Below are positions 53,670 through 62,385 of a stretch of 64,000 nucleotides of DNA, one piece after another. Under the pieces are notes generated by a model. That model had not been told where the DNA came from and did no database searches. It saw only the letters and a list, made by a program, of their open reading frames with translations. The stretch is taken from assembly GCF_040730185.1 (NCBI RefSeq), contig NZ_CP160402.1, forward strand, positions 7,626,001-7,690,000. Direction: 5' to 3'. The translations under genes and the position numbers were made by a program. Origin of the DNA: Streptomyces sp. Je 1-332 (lineage in GTDB: Bacteria; Actinomycetota; Actinomycetes; Streptomycetales; Streptomycetaceae). How positions within the stretch are numbered: the first letter of the stretch is position 1; each line of letters starts with the position of its first letter.

Positions 53670-55727
53670 TCAGGCCGTGCGGAGCGCCGGGTCGCTGGTG
53701 CCGGGCTCGCCCGTCTCGACGTGCCCCGCCAGCCGCCGCAGATAGGCGCTGTCACTGTCGGACCGCACCCGCAGGTCGTACCAGCGCTTGCTGTGGCCGA
53801 GGTCCACTCGGCGGGTCTTGCGCCCGCCCGCGGCGACGGTGAGCTCAGTGCTCTTGTCGCCGTAGGCGTTGGTGATGGTCAGGCGGCAGGCGGTCTTGGC
53901 GTGGTTGATGAACGTGAGCTCGATGCGACCGCTGCTCTCGTCGTGACGGCCGATGACCTCCGGGCCCGGGGTCGCGGCCGTGCCCTCGTACGTCCGCAGA
54001 TAGCCGCCCGGCCCGTGCACCGTCAGCTCGTACGTCCCCTCCGAGGGGGCGGTGCTCCACGTGTCGGAGATCTTCTTGCCCGCCGATGCGGTGTACGTCC
54101 AGGGCCCGTCGTCGCGGTTGCCGGACGTGACGAGGAAGCAGGCGCCCGTCTCGTCACCCGGCGTGAAGGTGAGCTCGACGTTGCCGTCGGCGGGCTTGAC
54201 GGCCGCGGTGACCAGGGGTGTGTAGGGCAGGGGCCGGGTGGGCCGCGCGCCCTTCTCCTGCTTGGGCAGGGCGGGGGAGGCCGGCGGGGAGTGCTGGTAG
54301 CTGCCGTGCCGTTCCTGGTCCGGCGGCTCATAGGCGTCGGTGCTCGGCAGGTCCGCGCGCTCGGTGTGCTTGAGGCTGAAGTCGAAGGCCGATGTGAGGT
54401 CGCCGCAGATGGCGCGGCGCCAGGGGGAGATGTGCGGTTCGTGGACGCCGAAGCGGCGCTCCATGAACTGGATGACGGAGGTGTGGTCGAAGACCTCGGA
54501 GCAGACGTAGCCGCCGGTGGACCACGGGGAGACGACGAGGGTGGGCACCCGCATGCCGAGCCCGTAGGGGCCCGCGCTGTAGTCGCTGTCGCCGGGGAAG
54601 TGGTCGAGCTCGGTGTCGACGGTGGACGCGCCCCAGGAGGAGTCGGCCGGCGGGTAGGGCGGGGGCACGTGGTCGAAGTAGCCGTCGTTCTCGTCGTACG
54701 TGATGATCAGGGCGGTCTTGCTCCACACCTCGGGGTCGGACGTCAGTGCGTCCAGAACCTGCGAGATGTACCAGGCCCCGTAATTCGCGGGCCAGTTGGG
54801 GTGCTCGCAGAAAGCTTCGGGGGCGGCGATCCAGGAAATCTGCGGGAGTTTCCCCGCCTTGACGTCGGCGCGCAGGTCATCGAGGAGATGACCGCCCTCC
54901 TTGACCTTCGTTCCCTTCCTCGCCTTTTCGTAAAGGGGGTCACCCGGCTTCGAGTTGCGGTACTTGTTGAAGAACATCAGCGAGTTGTCGCCGTAGTTTC
55001 CGCGGTAGGCGTCCTCCAGAACGCCCCACAGCCCGTCCTCCGTGAGGCCGTCACCGATGTCCTGATAGATCTTCCACGACACCCCGGCCTTCTCCAGGCG
55101 CTCGGGATAGGTGGTCCAGTCGTAGCCGACTTCTTCGTTACCGAGGACCGGACCGCCGCCCTTCCCGTCGTTTCCGGTATGCCCGGAGTAGAGGTAATAG
55201 CGGTTGGGGTCGGTCGCGCCCATGAACGACGAGTGGTAGGAGTCGCAGACCGTGAAGGCGTCGGCCAGCGCGTAGTGGAAGGGAATGTCCTCCCTGGTCA
55301 GATAGGCCATCGTCCCCGGCGACTTGGCCGCTATCCAGTCGTCGTACTTTCCTTTGTTCCACGCCTGATGGCCGGTCTCCCAGTCGTGGTCGAGGCCGGC
55401 GATGAACTGCATACCCAGGTCGTCGGCGTCGGGATGATAGGGCAGGACTTCCTCACCGTCGCCGGACTGGTGCCATACGGACTTTCCGCTCTCCAGGGTC
55501 AGCGGACGGGGGTCACCGAAACCGCGGACGCCGCCCAGCGTGCCGAAGTAGTGGTCGAAGGAGCGGTTCTCCTGCATGAGGACCACGATGTGCTCGACGT
55601 CGTCGATCGATCCCGACCGGGCGGAGGCGGGGATGTCGGCGGCGCGCATGATGCTGGCGGACAGAGCCGCGACGCCGGCGGTGCCACCCGCTGCCTGGAG
55701 GAAGCGTCGACGGTTGAATGCGGGCAT
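53670..55727 (-). CDS. Tat-exported phospholipase C, phosphocholine-specific
   Basis: A 685-residue secreted non-haemolytic phospholipase C. A Tat signal with the twin-arginine motif (NRRRFLQAAGG) precedes the alkaline-phosphatase-like PF04185 domain, with VVLMQENRSFDHYFGTLGGV at its start, YLYSGHTGN, and TYDENDGYFDHVPPPYPP as catalytic region. Two beta domains of the PLC C-terminal family end the protein. It cleaves phosphatidylcholine, probably to obtain phosphate; a PHO box could not be confirmed. I chose the ATG at 55727 (GAGG upstream, MPAFNRRRF), since the in-frame ATG at 55793 would precede the Tat motif too far. Confidence 0.92.
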   Translation of the reverse strand: MPAFNRRRFLQAAGGTAGVAALSASIMRAADIPASARSGSIDDVEHIVVLMQENRSFDHYFGTLGGVRGFGDPRPLTLESGKSVWHQSGDGEEVLPYHPDADDLGMQFIAGLDHDWETGHQAWNKGKYDDWIAAKSPGTMAYLTREDIPFHYALADAFTVCDSYHSSFMGATDPNRYYLYSGHTGNDGKGGGPVLGNEEVGYDWTTYPERLEKAGVSWKIYQDIGDGLTEDGLWGVLEDAYRGNYGDNSLMFFNKYRNSKPGDPLYEKARKGTKVKEGGHLLDDLRADVKAGKLPQISWIAAPEAFCEHPNWPANYGAWYISQVLDALTSDPEVWSKTALIITYDENDGYFDHVPPPYPPADSSWGASTVDTELDHFPGDSDYSAGPYGLGMRVPTLVVSPWSTGGYVCSEVFDHTSVIQFMERRFGVHEPHISPWRRAICGDLTSAFDFSLKHTERADLPSTDAYEPPDQERHGSYQHSPPASPALPKQEKGARPTRPLPYTPLVTAAVKPADGNVELTFTPGDETGACFLVTSGNRDDGPWTYTASAGKKISDTWSTAPSEGTYELTVHGPGGYLRTYEGTAATPGPEVIGRHDESSGRIELTFINHAKTACRLTITNAYGDKSTELTVAAGGRKTRRVDLGHSKRWYDLRVRSDSDSAYLRRLAGHVETGEPGTSDPALRTA

Positions 55728-55761
55728 GAAGATGTACCTCTGAAACATGGGGGATAGAGGA

Positions 55762-55779
55762 CCGGTCACCGTAGACCGG
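55762..55779. promoter_or_regulatory. Small inverted repeat in the PLC/ARMT1 divergent promoter
   Basis: CCGGTC (55762-55767) and GACCGG (55774-55779) are perfect arms around ACCGTA, in the 94-base gap between divergent genes. It might be an operator; PHO-box direct repeats are not clear. Confidence 0.35.
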
Positions 55780-55821
55780 CCTGCCCTCGGCATTCAAATA
55801 GTGAGAAGAAAAGGTGAAGGA

Positions 55822-57027
55822 ATGAACGACGCAGCCGACGCGAACGACGCGGCCAGCGCCGCCGACGCAGCCGAAGCACCCGTCATCCTGAGCAACGCAC
55901 CCGGCTCCTTCCCCAGAAGCGTGCTCGCGGAGCGGCATCCCGCGCTCATCAAGAAGGTCCGCGACGCCTTCCCGTACGGCCCTCGGCAGCATCGCGCCCT
56001 CGACGCTCTCCTGACGCAGGCCACGGAGGGCGTGATCGAGCCGCTGGGGCCCGAGGCGCACGACCGTCACCTGTGGGAGCGATGGGGGCGCGAGTACTTC
56101 GGCCTGTCCTGGTTCGACGTGCCCTTCCTGTGGGCCGAGAGCTACTTCTACCGCCAACTCCTCACCGCTGTCGGTTACTTCGAGGCCGGGCCCTGGCAGG
56201 GCATCGATCCGTTCCGCCCCTTCAAGCAGGCCGAACTCCACACCGGGGAGGCCGACGAGGAACTGGCCGCACTCGACCGCCTGGCCCCGCGTCCCGTCGA
56301 CGAACAGCGCCAGGCCATGCTCCTCGGCTCCCTGTGGGGCAACCGCGCCGACCTCGGCTTCGCCGTGGGCGGCGGCGGTTCCGGGACCGTCGAATCGCGG
56401 CTCGTCGCCGACGACTCCGAACTGCTGTGGTCCCTGCTCCCCGAAGGCGGCGCGGCCACGCTGTGCCTGGTCGCGGACAACGCCGGACGCGAGCTGCTGC
56501 CCGACCTCATCCTCATCGACCACCTCCTGCACCTGCGGCGCGCGGAGCGGGTCGTGCTGCACATCAAGCCCTACCCGTACTACGTCTCGGACGCCATGAC
56601 CGCCGACGTGATCGACTGCCTGCACCGTCTCAAGGGCGCACGGGGCGTCGCCGCGGAGGTGGGCCAACGCCTGTGGTCGGCCATGGGTGACGGTCGGATC
56701 ACCGTACGCAGCCACGCCTTCTCCTGCGCCCCGCTGCCGTACGCGCGGATGCCCGAGGATCTGCGCCGGGAATTCGCCGAGGCCGACGTGACCGTCATGA
56801 AGGGCGATCTGAACTACCGGCGCCTGGTCGGCGACCGGCTGTGGCCCGCCACCACGCCGTTCGAGGAGCGCACCGCGTACTTCCTGGGACCGGTGGCCGC
56901 CCTGCGGACACTGAAGTCCGACGTGATCGTCGGGCTCGACGGACGGACCGAAGCGGCGCTCGTCGCCGCACACGGCCAGGGATGGCGCACCAGCGGCACC
57001 CACGCCCTGATCCAGGCACGGCCGTGA
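55822..57027 (+). CDS. ARMT1/DUF89-family damage-control phosphatase
   Basis: A 401-residue DUF89/ARMT1 protein. The metal-binding and catalytic motifs are visible: LVADNAGRELLPDL, HIKPYPYYVSD, and VMKGDLNYRRLVGD. DUF89 proteins are metal-dependent phosphatases that clear side-products such as sugar phosphates. A long N-terminal helical region includes WFDVPFLWAESYFYRQLL. ATG 55822 follows GGTGAAGGA; the frame upstream lies over the divergent promoter. The stop lies in a 15-bp tandem repeat. Confidence 0.87.
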   Translation: MNDAADANDAASAADAAEAPVILSNAPGSFPRSVLAERHPALIKKVRDAFPYGPRQHRALDALLTQATEGVIEPLGPEAHDRHLWERWGREYFGLSWFDVPFLWAESYFYRQLLTAVGYFEAGPWQGIDPFRPFKQAELHTGEADEELAALDRLAPRPVDEQRQAMLLGSLWGNRADLGFAVGGGGSGTVESRLVADDSELLWSLLPEGGAATLCLVADNAGRELLPDLILIDHLLHLRRAERVVLHIKPYPYYVSDAMTADVIDCLHRLKGARGVAAEVGQRLWSAMGDGRITVRSHAFSCAPLPYARMPEDLRREFAEADVTVMKGDLNYRRLVGDRLWPATTPFEERTAYFLGPVAALRTLKSDVIVGLDGRTEAALVAAHGQGWRTSGTHALIQARP

Positions 57028-57065
57028 CCCCGAGAGCCGTAACCCGCAGAGCCGTGACCTGGAGA
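57021..57065 (+). repeat. 15-bp tandem repeat with redundant stop codons
   Basis: Three 15-bp units GCCGTGACCCCGAGA, GCCGTAACCCGCAGA and GCCGTGACCTGGAGA fill 57021-57065. The ARMT1 stop (57025-57027) lies in unit one. Because the period is divisible by 3, units two and three supply further in-frame stops (TAA, TGA). Confidence 0.8.
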
Positions 57066-57079
57066 GATGGCGTAAGGCT

Positions 57080-57108
57080 TTGCCAATCTCCCCCAAGGTC
57101 GTTATCGT
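57080..57108 (+). promoter_or_regulatory. Likely promoter of the ABC-F gene
   Basis: TTGCCA (57080-57085) and TATCGT (57103-57108) are separated by exactly 17 bases. Transcription would begin near 57115, leaving a leader of about 260 bases before the ABC-F start codon. Confidence 0.5.
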
Positions 57109-57137
57109 CTCGAACGGTCCTGTTGTCTCCGATAGAG

Positions 57138-57409
57138 GTGGACGTTGCGCATCTGAGGTTCGCGATCATCGCGCCGTACGGCCCTCGCCGTACGCCCGTC
57201 ACGCCGCAGCCCGGCCTTGCCGTGCCGCCCGTGACCCCGCGTGGATGCGACCTCGGTGCATGAGCCGTCCCTCGATCTCCCGGACCGCCGCACCCCTCTC
57301 TCTCGGCTGGTCGCCGCGTGGTGCTCGCATACGACGCCCCCCCGCCCACTGCGCCCTGCGACTGCGAGATTCATCATGTCTGTACCCACCACCCCCAGCG
57401 CCTCCCTGA
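57138..57409 (+). promoter_or_regulatory. Leader with two coupled small frames and a hairpin
   Basis: A 41-codon GTG frame (57138-57263) ends in an ATGA overlap with a 49-codon frame (57260-57409). The latter runs 34 bases into the ABC-F gene. A hairpin (57175-57182 with 57187-57194, arm CGTACGGC) lies in the first frame. Ribosome-protecting ABC-F genes are often regulated by such leaders, so this may be an attenuator. The small frames may equally be chance, and the first has a weak ribosome site. Confidence 0.35.
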
Positions 57410-59058
57410 CCTGCTCCGCCCTCTCCTTCCAGTGGCCGGACGGCACGAGCGTCTTCGACGGTCTGTCCGTCAGCATCGGCAGGGGTCGCACCGGACTCGT
57501 CGGCGCCAACGGCACCGGCAAATCAACCCTGTTGCGCCTGCTCGCCGGTCAACTGCGCCCCTCCCAGGGGTCGGTGACCGTCGGCGGCACCCTGGCCCAT
57601 CTCCCGCAGAACATCACCCTCGACACGACCCTGCGCGTCGACCAGGCCCTGGGCATCGCCGAGCGGCGTGCCGCACTGCGCGCCATCGAATCCGGCGACG
57701 TACGCGAGGAGCACTTCGAGACGGTCGGCGACGACTGGGACGTCGAGGAGCGGGCCTTGGCCCAGCTGGGGTCACTCGGCCTCGGTGACATCGAACTCGA
57801 CCGGGCGGTAGGACAGTTGTCCGGCGGGGAGACCGTGCTGCTGCGCCTGGCAGCGCTCCTCCTGGAACGCCCGGACGTCCTCCTCCTCGACGAACCGACC
57901 AACAACCTCGACCTGTTCGCGCGCCGCAGGCTCTACGAGGCCGTCGACTCCTGGCGCTCCGGCGTCCTCGTCGTGGTCAGCCACGACCTCGACCTGCTCG
58001 AACGCGTCGACCGCATCGCCGAGCTGCGCTCCGGGTCGGTGAGCTGGTACGGCGGCGGCTGGTCCGCCTACGAGGAAGCCCTTGCCACCGAGCAGGAAGC
58101 GGCGGGACGGATGCTGCGGGCCGCGGAGGCCGACGTACGCCGCCAGAAGCGTGAACTGGAGGAGACCCAGGTCAAGGTGGCCCGTCGCCAGCGGCACAGC
58201 AAGAAGATGGACGCCCAGCGGCGCGCCCCGCGCATCGTGGCGGGCGAGAAGAAGCGCTCCGCGCAGGAGTCGGGGGACAAGCTCCGGGGCCTGCACGAGG
58301 AGCGGCTCAGCGAGGCACGCGAGCGGCGCGAGGAGGCCGCGGACGCGATCCGCAACGACGCCGAGATCCGCGTCAGCCTCCCGCACACCGCTGTGCCGGC
58401 GGGCCGCACCGTGCTGACCCTGCGCGAACTGCGCCCCCGCTTCGGTACGTTGCGGGAGGGCACCCTGCATGTGCAGGGACCCGAGCGGATCGCCCTCGTC
58501 GGGCGCAACGGCGCCGGCAAGACGACGCTGCTGCGCACCCTCACCGGGGAGTTGGCCCCACTGTCCGGCGAGGTCAGGACGTCGGTGCCGCTGCGGTTCC
58601 TGCCGCAGCGTCTGGATGTCCTTGACGACGGGCTGAGCGTCGCGGCGAACGTCGCCCGCCTTGCTCCCGGGCTCACCGACAACCACATCCGTTCGCAGCT
58701 GGCGCGCTTCCTCTTCAAAGGGGCTCGTGCCGAACAACTGGCGGGCACCCTGTCGGGCGGCGAGCGCTTCCGTGCCGCGCTCGCGGCGATGATGCTCGCC
58801 GCGCCGGCCCCTCAGCTGCTGATCCTCGACGAGCCGACCAACAACCTCGACCTGGCCAGTGTGCGCCAGCTCACCGGCGCGCTCGAGTCGTACGAGGGAG
58901 CGCTCCTGATCGCCAGTCACGACCTGACGTTCCTGGAGTCGATCGGCGTCACGCGCTGGGTGCACGTCGCGGAGGAACTCCAGGAGACCACCGCGGACGA
59001 GGTCCGCGACCTCTTGGCGGCACGCGGCCGGGCGGATGCCGGAGAATCCTCGGCCTAG
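57376..59058 (+). CDS. ABC-F ribosome-protection-type ATPase
   Basis: A 560-residue ABC-F protein with two ABC modules and no membrane segment. Walker A motifs are VGANGTGKSTLLRL and VGRNGAGKTTLLRT; signatures are QLSGGETVLLRL and TLSGGERFRAAL; both Walker B regions read LLDEPTNNLDL. A long charged interdomain linker (about residues 230-345, RRQKRELEETQVKVARRQR) is the antibiotic-resistance-domain type. Such proteins dislodge macrolides, lincosamides or streptogramins from the ribosome, or act as translation factors. ATG 57376 was chosen. A glycosyltransferase follows after 64 bases. Confidence 0.88.
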   Translation: MSVPTTPSASLTCSALSFQWPDGTSVFDGLSVSIGRGRTGLVGANGTGKSTLLRLLAGQLRPSQGSVTVGGTLAHLPQNITLDTTLRVDQALGIAERRAALRAIESGDVREEHFETVGDDWDVEERALAQLGSLGLGDIELDRAVGQLSGGETVLLRLAALLLERPDVLLLDEPTNNLDLFARRRLYEAVDSWRSGVLVVVSHDLDLLERVDRIAELRSGSVSWYGGGWSAYEEALATEQEAAGRMLRAAEADVRRQKRELEETQVKVARRQRHSKKMDAQRRAPRIVAGEKKRSAQESGDKLRGLHEERLSEARERREEAADAIRNDAEIRVSLPHTAVPAGRTVLTLRELRPRFGTLREGTLHVQGPERIALVGRNGAGKTTLLRTLTGELAPLSGEVRTSVPLRFLPQRLDVLDDGLSVAANVARLAPGLTDNHIRSQLARFLFKGARAEQLAGTLSGGERFRAALAAMMLAAPAPQLLILDEPTNNLDLASVRQLTGALESYEGALLIASHDLTFLESIGVTRWVHVAEELQETTADEVRDLLAARGRADAGESSA

Positions 59059-59122
59059 GCCAGGAACCGACTGGCCCGGGCAGGGCCTGGGCCAGAACCT
59101 GACAAGAAAGGGGAGTCACCAA

Positions 59123-60358
59123 GTGCGTGTGTTGTTGTCTACGTACGGTTCGCGCGGGGACGTCGAACCGCTGGTGGGACTCGCGGAGCGGTTGCGGGAG
59201 CTCGGCGCGGAGGTGCGGGTGTGCGCGCCGCCGGACGAGGACTTCGCGCAGCGGCTGGACGCTGTCGATGTGCCCTTGGTGCCGGTGGGCCGGTCGGCGC
59301 GCGCCCTGACGAACGCCGCGCCGCAGCCGTCGTCCCTGCCCCAGCGTGCCGCCGAGTTGATCGCGAGCCAGTTCGATGCGGTCAGCGCGGCGGCCGAGGG
59401 GTGCGACGTGGTGGTGGCGACCGGCGTGATGCCGGCCGCGGCCGGTGCGCGGTCCGTGGCCGAGAAGCTCGGCATCCCTTCCGTGTCCGTGACCTTCCAG
59501 CAGATCACTCTGCCGTCGCCGCACCACGCGCCACTGGCGTACGCGGGCCGGCCGTTCCCGCCGGACGTGACGGACAACCGGGTGTTGTGGGACCTGGACG
59601 CCGAGAGCATCAACGCGCTGTTCGGCGAGGCGCTCAACACGAACCGGGCGTCGGTCGGCCTGCCCCCGGTAGACAACGTCCGTGACTACGTCATCGGCGA
59701 CAAGCCGTGGCTGGCGACGGACCCGGTCCTCGACCCGTGGCACCACACACCGGACTTCGACGTCGTGCAGACCGGCGCGTGGATCATGCCTGACGAACGG
59801 CCGCTCCCCGCCGAGCTGGTGGCGTTCCTGGACGCCGGAGAACCACCGGTCTACGTGGGCTTCGGCAGCATGCCGATGGGCGCGTCGAAGGAGGACTCGC
59901 AGGACGCGTCCCGGGTTGTCGTCGATGCGGTCCGCGCGCAGGGCCGCCGTGTGCTCGTCTCCCGCGGGTGGGCCGACCTGGCCCCGCTCGACGACCGGGA
60001 CGACTGCTTCGTCGTCGGCGAGGCCAACCACCAGACCCTGTTCGGCCGGGTGGCCGCCGTGGTGCACCACGGCGGCGCGGGCACCACGACGACCGCCACG
60101 CGCGCCGGAGCGCCCCAAGTGGTGGTGCCCCAGGCGACGGACCAGCCGTACTGGGCCGCCCGCGTGGTCGACCTTGGCATCGGCGCGGCACACGACGGCC
60201 CGACCCCGACCATCGCCTCCCTGTCCGCCGCGCTCGGGACGGCCCTGACTCCCGAGACCCGCGCGCGGGCGAAGTCGGTGGCCGCCACGATCCGCACGGA
60301 CGGCGCGGAAGTGGCGGCGAAGCTGCTGCTCGACATGGTCGGCCGGGGGGAGGGGTGA
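59123..60358 (+). CDS. GT1-family glycosyltransferase
   Basis: A 411-residue glycosyltransferase of the GT-B, UGT/vancomycin-group type. It begins VLLSTYGSRGDVEPLVGLAERL, and the C-terminal donor site reads VVHHGGAGTTTTATRAGAPQVVVPQATDQPYWAARV. It transfers a sugar from a nucleotide sugar to a small hydrophobic acceptor; acceptor and sugar are unknown. GTG 59123 follows AAAGGGGAG. Its placement behind the ABC-F gene suggests an antibiotic modification/resistance pair. The final 150 bases are duplicated downstream. Confidence 0.9.
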   Translation: MRVLLSTYGSRGDVEPLVGLAERLRELGAEVRVCAPPDEDFAQRLDAVDVPLVPVGRSARALTNAAPQPSSLPQRAAELIASQFDAVSAAAEGCDVVVATGVMPAAAGARSVAEKLGIPSVSVTFQQITLPSPHHAPLAYAGRPFPPDVTDNRVLWDLDAESINALFGEALNTNRASVGLPPVDNVRDYVIGDKPWLATDPVLDPWHHTPDFDVVQTGAWIMPDERPLPAELVAFLDAGEPPVYVGFGSMPMGASKEDSQDASRVVVDAVRAQGRRVLVSRGWADLAPLDDRDDCFVVGEANHQTLFGRVAAVVHHGGAGTTTTATRAGAPQVVVPQATDQPYWAARVVDLGIGAAHDGPTPTIASLSAALGTALTPETRARAKSVAATIRTDGAEVAAKLLLDMVGRGEG

Positions 60359-60412
60359 CCGGCTAGCGCGGGTGACTTCGGCTGCGGGCTGCCCATCCCG
60401 CCCTTGGTCGTC

Positions 60413-60552
60413 CGCTGTCGGCCGCGCTCGGGATAGCCCTGACTTCTGAGGCCTGTGCGCGGCCGGGGTTGGTGGCGAGCACGTTGCGGATGGACGGCGC
60501 GGAAGTGGCGGCGAAGCTGCTGCTCGACTTGGTCGGCCGGGGGGAGGGGTGA
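60413..60552 (+). pseudogene. Duplicated 3' end of the glycosyltransferase gene
   Basis: A second, diverged copy of the glycosyltransferase end (LSAALGIALTSEACARPG... then MDGAEVAAKLLLDLVGRGEG and a stop), shifted by 194 bases from the original. The last 60 bases are nearly identical, and the front part has drifted. It has no own start and is a remnant of a tandem duplication spanning the stop codon. Confidence 0.75.
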
Positions 60553-60626
60553 CCGGTTCGTGCGGGTGAGTCTTCGGGCGGCCCACGCCGCGTCGGCCGC
60601 CGGGCGGTGGCCGTGGCGGTTTCGCG

Positions 60627-61160
60627 TCAAGTACGGTGCGCCCGACGTCCCACACGGATGCCCACCGCGTCCTGCTGCGCGACATCGCTGTCCGTCGCCA
60701 GATGGACGGGGACGAAGACGACCATCCAGTAGAAGCCGAACAGCCAACGGCCGGTGAGCCGGACGAGACCGGGTCGTCGACCGTCGGTAGCGCGGCCCAC
60801 ACGCAGCCCCGAGATCATCTTGCCGAGGCTGGCCCTGGCGGCCTGAGTGAGCAGGACGTGGTTGGCGAAGGAGACTCCGACGGCCACGCCGAGGGCCAGC
60901 CCCCACACCGCGGGGGAGAGCGGCCGCACCTCGACCACTCCGTCACTCACCTTCACACCGGCGGCGCCACCGGCCGCGAGGCCACCCACCAGAGCGAGGA
61001 GCCCGTCGATGACAGCCGCGGCCACTCTGCGCGCCTGAGAGGGCGCTACGACACGGGCGGGGGCGTACTGCTGACTGACCACGCTCTGCTTCCCGATCTC
61101 TTCCCTGTCCACTGCCCACTGTCCGAACCGGACCGGTGAACCGGCCGACTCAGGCTGCAC
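60627..61160 (-). CDS. RDD-family membrane protein
   Basis: A 177-residue membrane protein. The RDD domain is visible: ARRVAAAVIDGLLALVGGLAAGG (helix 1), WGLALGVAVGVSFANHVLLTQ (helix 2), SLGKMISGLRVGRATDGRRPGLVRL, and WLFGFYWMVVFVPVHLA (helix 3). RDD proteins may be transporters or anchors. The start is uncertain; GTG 61160 is the first reasonable one and GTG codons further in (VVSQQYAPA) are alternatives. It precedes DoxX on the minus strand by direction of transcription only loosely. Confidence 0.8.
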   Translation of the reverse strand: MQPESAGSPVRFGQWAVDREEIGKQSVVSQQYAPARVVAPSQARRVAAAVIDGLLALVGGLAAGGAAGVKVSDGVVEVRPLSPAVWGLALGVAVGVSFANHVLLTQAARASLGKMISGLRVGRATDGRRPGLVRLTGRWLFGFYWMVVFVPVHLATDSDVAQQDAVGIRVGRRAHRT

Positions 61161-61243
61161 GCTACTGTCCGAGATCGCGCGAGCGCCTTGGGGCCCCGCC
61201 GGGAAGGGACCGGTCCGGCGGGGCGCTTCGACGGCCTCTGCCG

Positions 61244-61810
61244 TCAGTCGTGCAGGGCCACGAGCACGATCGCGGCCGAGACCGCGCCGAGGGTCACGGC
61301 CGCGAATCCGTGGGAGAGGCGGTGTGTGCGGGGGACGGGCAGGAGGTGGTCCACGGCGAACCTGCCGGGGCCGGCGAGGGCCAGGCTCACGGCCGCGGTG
61401 AGCAGGACCAGGTCGTACTCGATGCCGGAGGGGTTGAAGAAGCCGTTGCCCCACTTCATGGCGATGGCATTGAGCATGATCCCGACGATGCCCGCCCCGG
61501 CGAGCGGGGTGAGCAGGCCGATGGCGAGGCCGAGGCCGCAGAGCGTCTCCGTCAGACCGGCGACCGTGGCCATGGTCTTCGGGGCGGAGTAGCCGTCGCT
61601 CGCGAAGAACCCGGCGGTGCTGTCGAGGCCCGCGCCGTTGAACCAGCCGAAGAGCTTCTGGCTGCCGTGGACCGCCATGGTCAGACCGACCGCGCAGCGC
61701 AGCAGAAGGAGGCCGATGTCACCGCCGTACTGCGCGGGGGCGAGCGGGGAGTTGGTGCCGCGGAGAGCGGCGGTGTGTGTGCTGGTGGACGTGGAAGAGG
61801 AAAGGGGCAT
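61244..61810 (-). CDS. DoxX-family membrane protein
   Basis: A 188-residue protein with four hydrophobic helices (GLLLLRCAVGLTMAVHGSQKLFGWF, TMATVAGLTETLCGLGLAIGLL, AGAGIVGIMLNAIAMKW, LVLLTAAVSLALAGPG). The HGSQKLFGWFNGAGLD motif is typical of DoxX, proteins linked to quinone or thiosulfate redox stress. ATG 61810 with AGGAGAG upstream. It is expected in the cytoplasmic membrane. The N-terminal 25 residues are Ser/Thr-rich and disordered. Confidence 0.9.
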   Translation of the reverse strand: MPLSSSTSTSTHTAALRGTNSPLAPAQYGGDIGLLLLRCAVGLTMAVHGSQKLFGWFNGAGLDSTAGFFASDGYSAPKTMATVAGLTETLCGLGLAIGLLTPLAGAGIVGIMLNAIAMKWGNGFFNPSGIEYDLVLLTAAVSLALAGPGRFAVDHLLPVPRTHRLSHGFAAVTLGAVSAAIVLVALHD

Positions 61811-61908
61811 GCGGATCTCTCCTGTTGATCGATGCAGGTGGTGCGGTGAGGTGGTGATGTGGTGACGCCGACCGGTCCCGTCGGCGGGTGCGGGTGGAGA
61901 GATCCCGT

Positions 61909-62301
61909 CTACGTCCTGATGACCTGGGTTCTGTAGAGGTCGACGGACGTCGCGTCCGGGGGAGAGGCGCCGGGCAGTTCAGGGGCCTCGTCCCACGGCT
62001 CGTACGGCGCGGGCGTCGCCTCGAAGGAGGGCGAACTGGTCCGCTCGGGAGCGGGCAGTGCCTCGCGCGGCGCCCTGTTCTCGCCCTCGTGACAGCCACG
62101 TCCGCCGTCACGTCCGCCATCAGGTCCGCTGTCCCGGCTGTCGGCCACCCGCTCGGCGTACGAACCGTCGGGCACCGCCGTCGCGACAGCGGTGCCCGAC
62201 AGACCGTCGATCCCGAGCAGGGAGATGAGGAAGAGAAAGGCCATGGCGAGCAGAGCCGTGCGCACCGCACCGCCCTGGAGTCGCATCTCCCGTGTGGCCA
62301 T
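61909..62301 (-). CDS. Hypothetical membrane-anchored or secreted protein
   Basis: A 130-residue protein. One hydrophobic helix (about 14-33, RTALLAMAFLFLISLLGIDGL) is followed by a long low-complexity, acidic, Pro/Glu-rich tail (SSPSFEATPAPYEPWDEAPELPGASPP). It looks like a type-II anchored or secreted small protein. I do not recognise a family. It is upstream of DoxX on the same strand, with a gap of 98 bases. Confidence 0.6.
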   Translation of the reverse strand: MATREMRLQGGAVRTALLAMAFLFLISLLGIDGLSGTAVATAVPDGSYAERVADSRDSGPDGGRDGGRGCHEGENRAPREALPAPERTSSPSFEATPAPYEPWDEAPELPGASPPDATSVDLYRTQVIRT

Positions 62302-62385
62302 GTCCGACCGATGGTAGGTCAGAGCGGGCGGCGGGCACAGGAGGAGACCCCTGGCGGAGCAAGAAGCAGCGGCGCGGCTCGCCGT

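Noticed and set aside
53721..55757. A 678-residue frame on the plus strand
   Set aside because: It is the shadow of the phospholipase C gene, whose Tat motif and catalytic motifs are unmistakable.
55740..55800. PHO box before the phospholipase C gene
   Set aside because: Direct repeats resembling GTTCACC are too weak. Only a small inverted repeat is supported.
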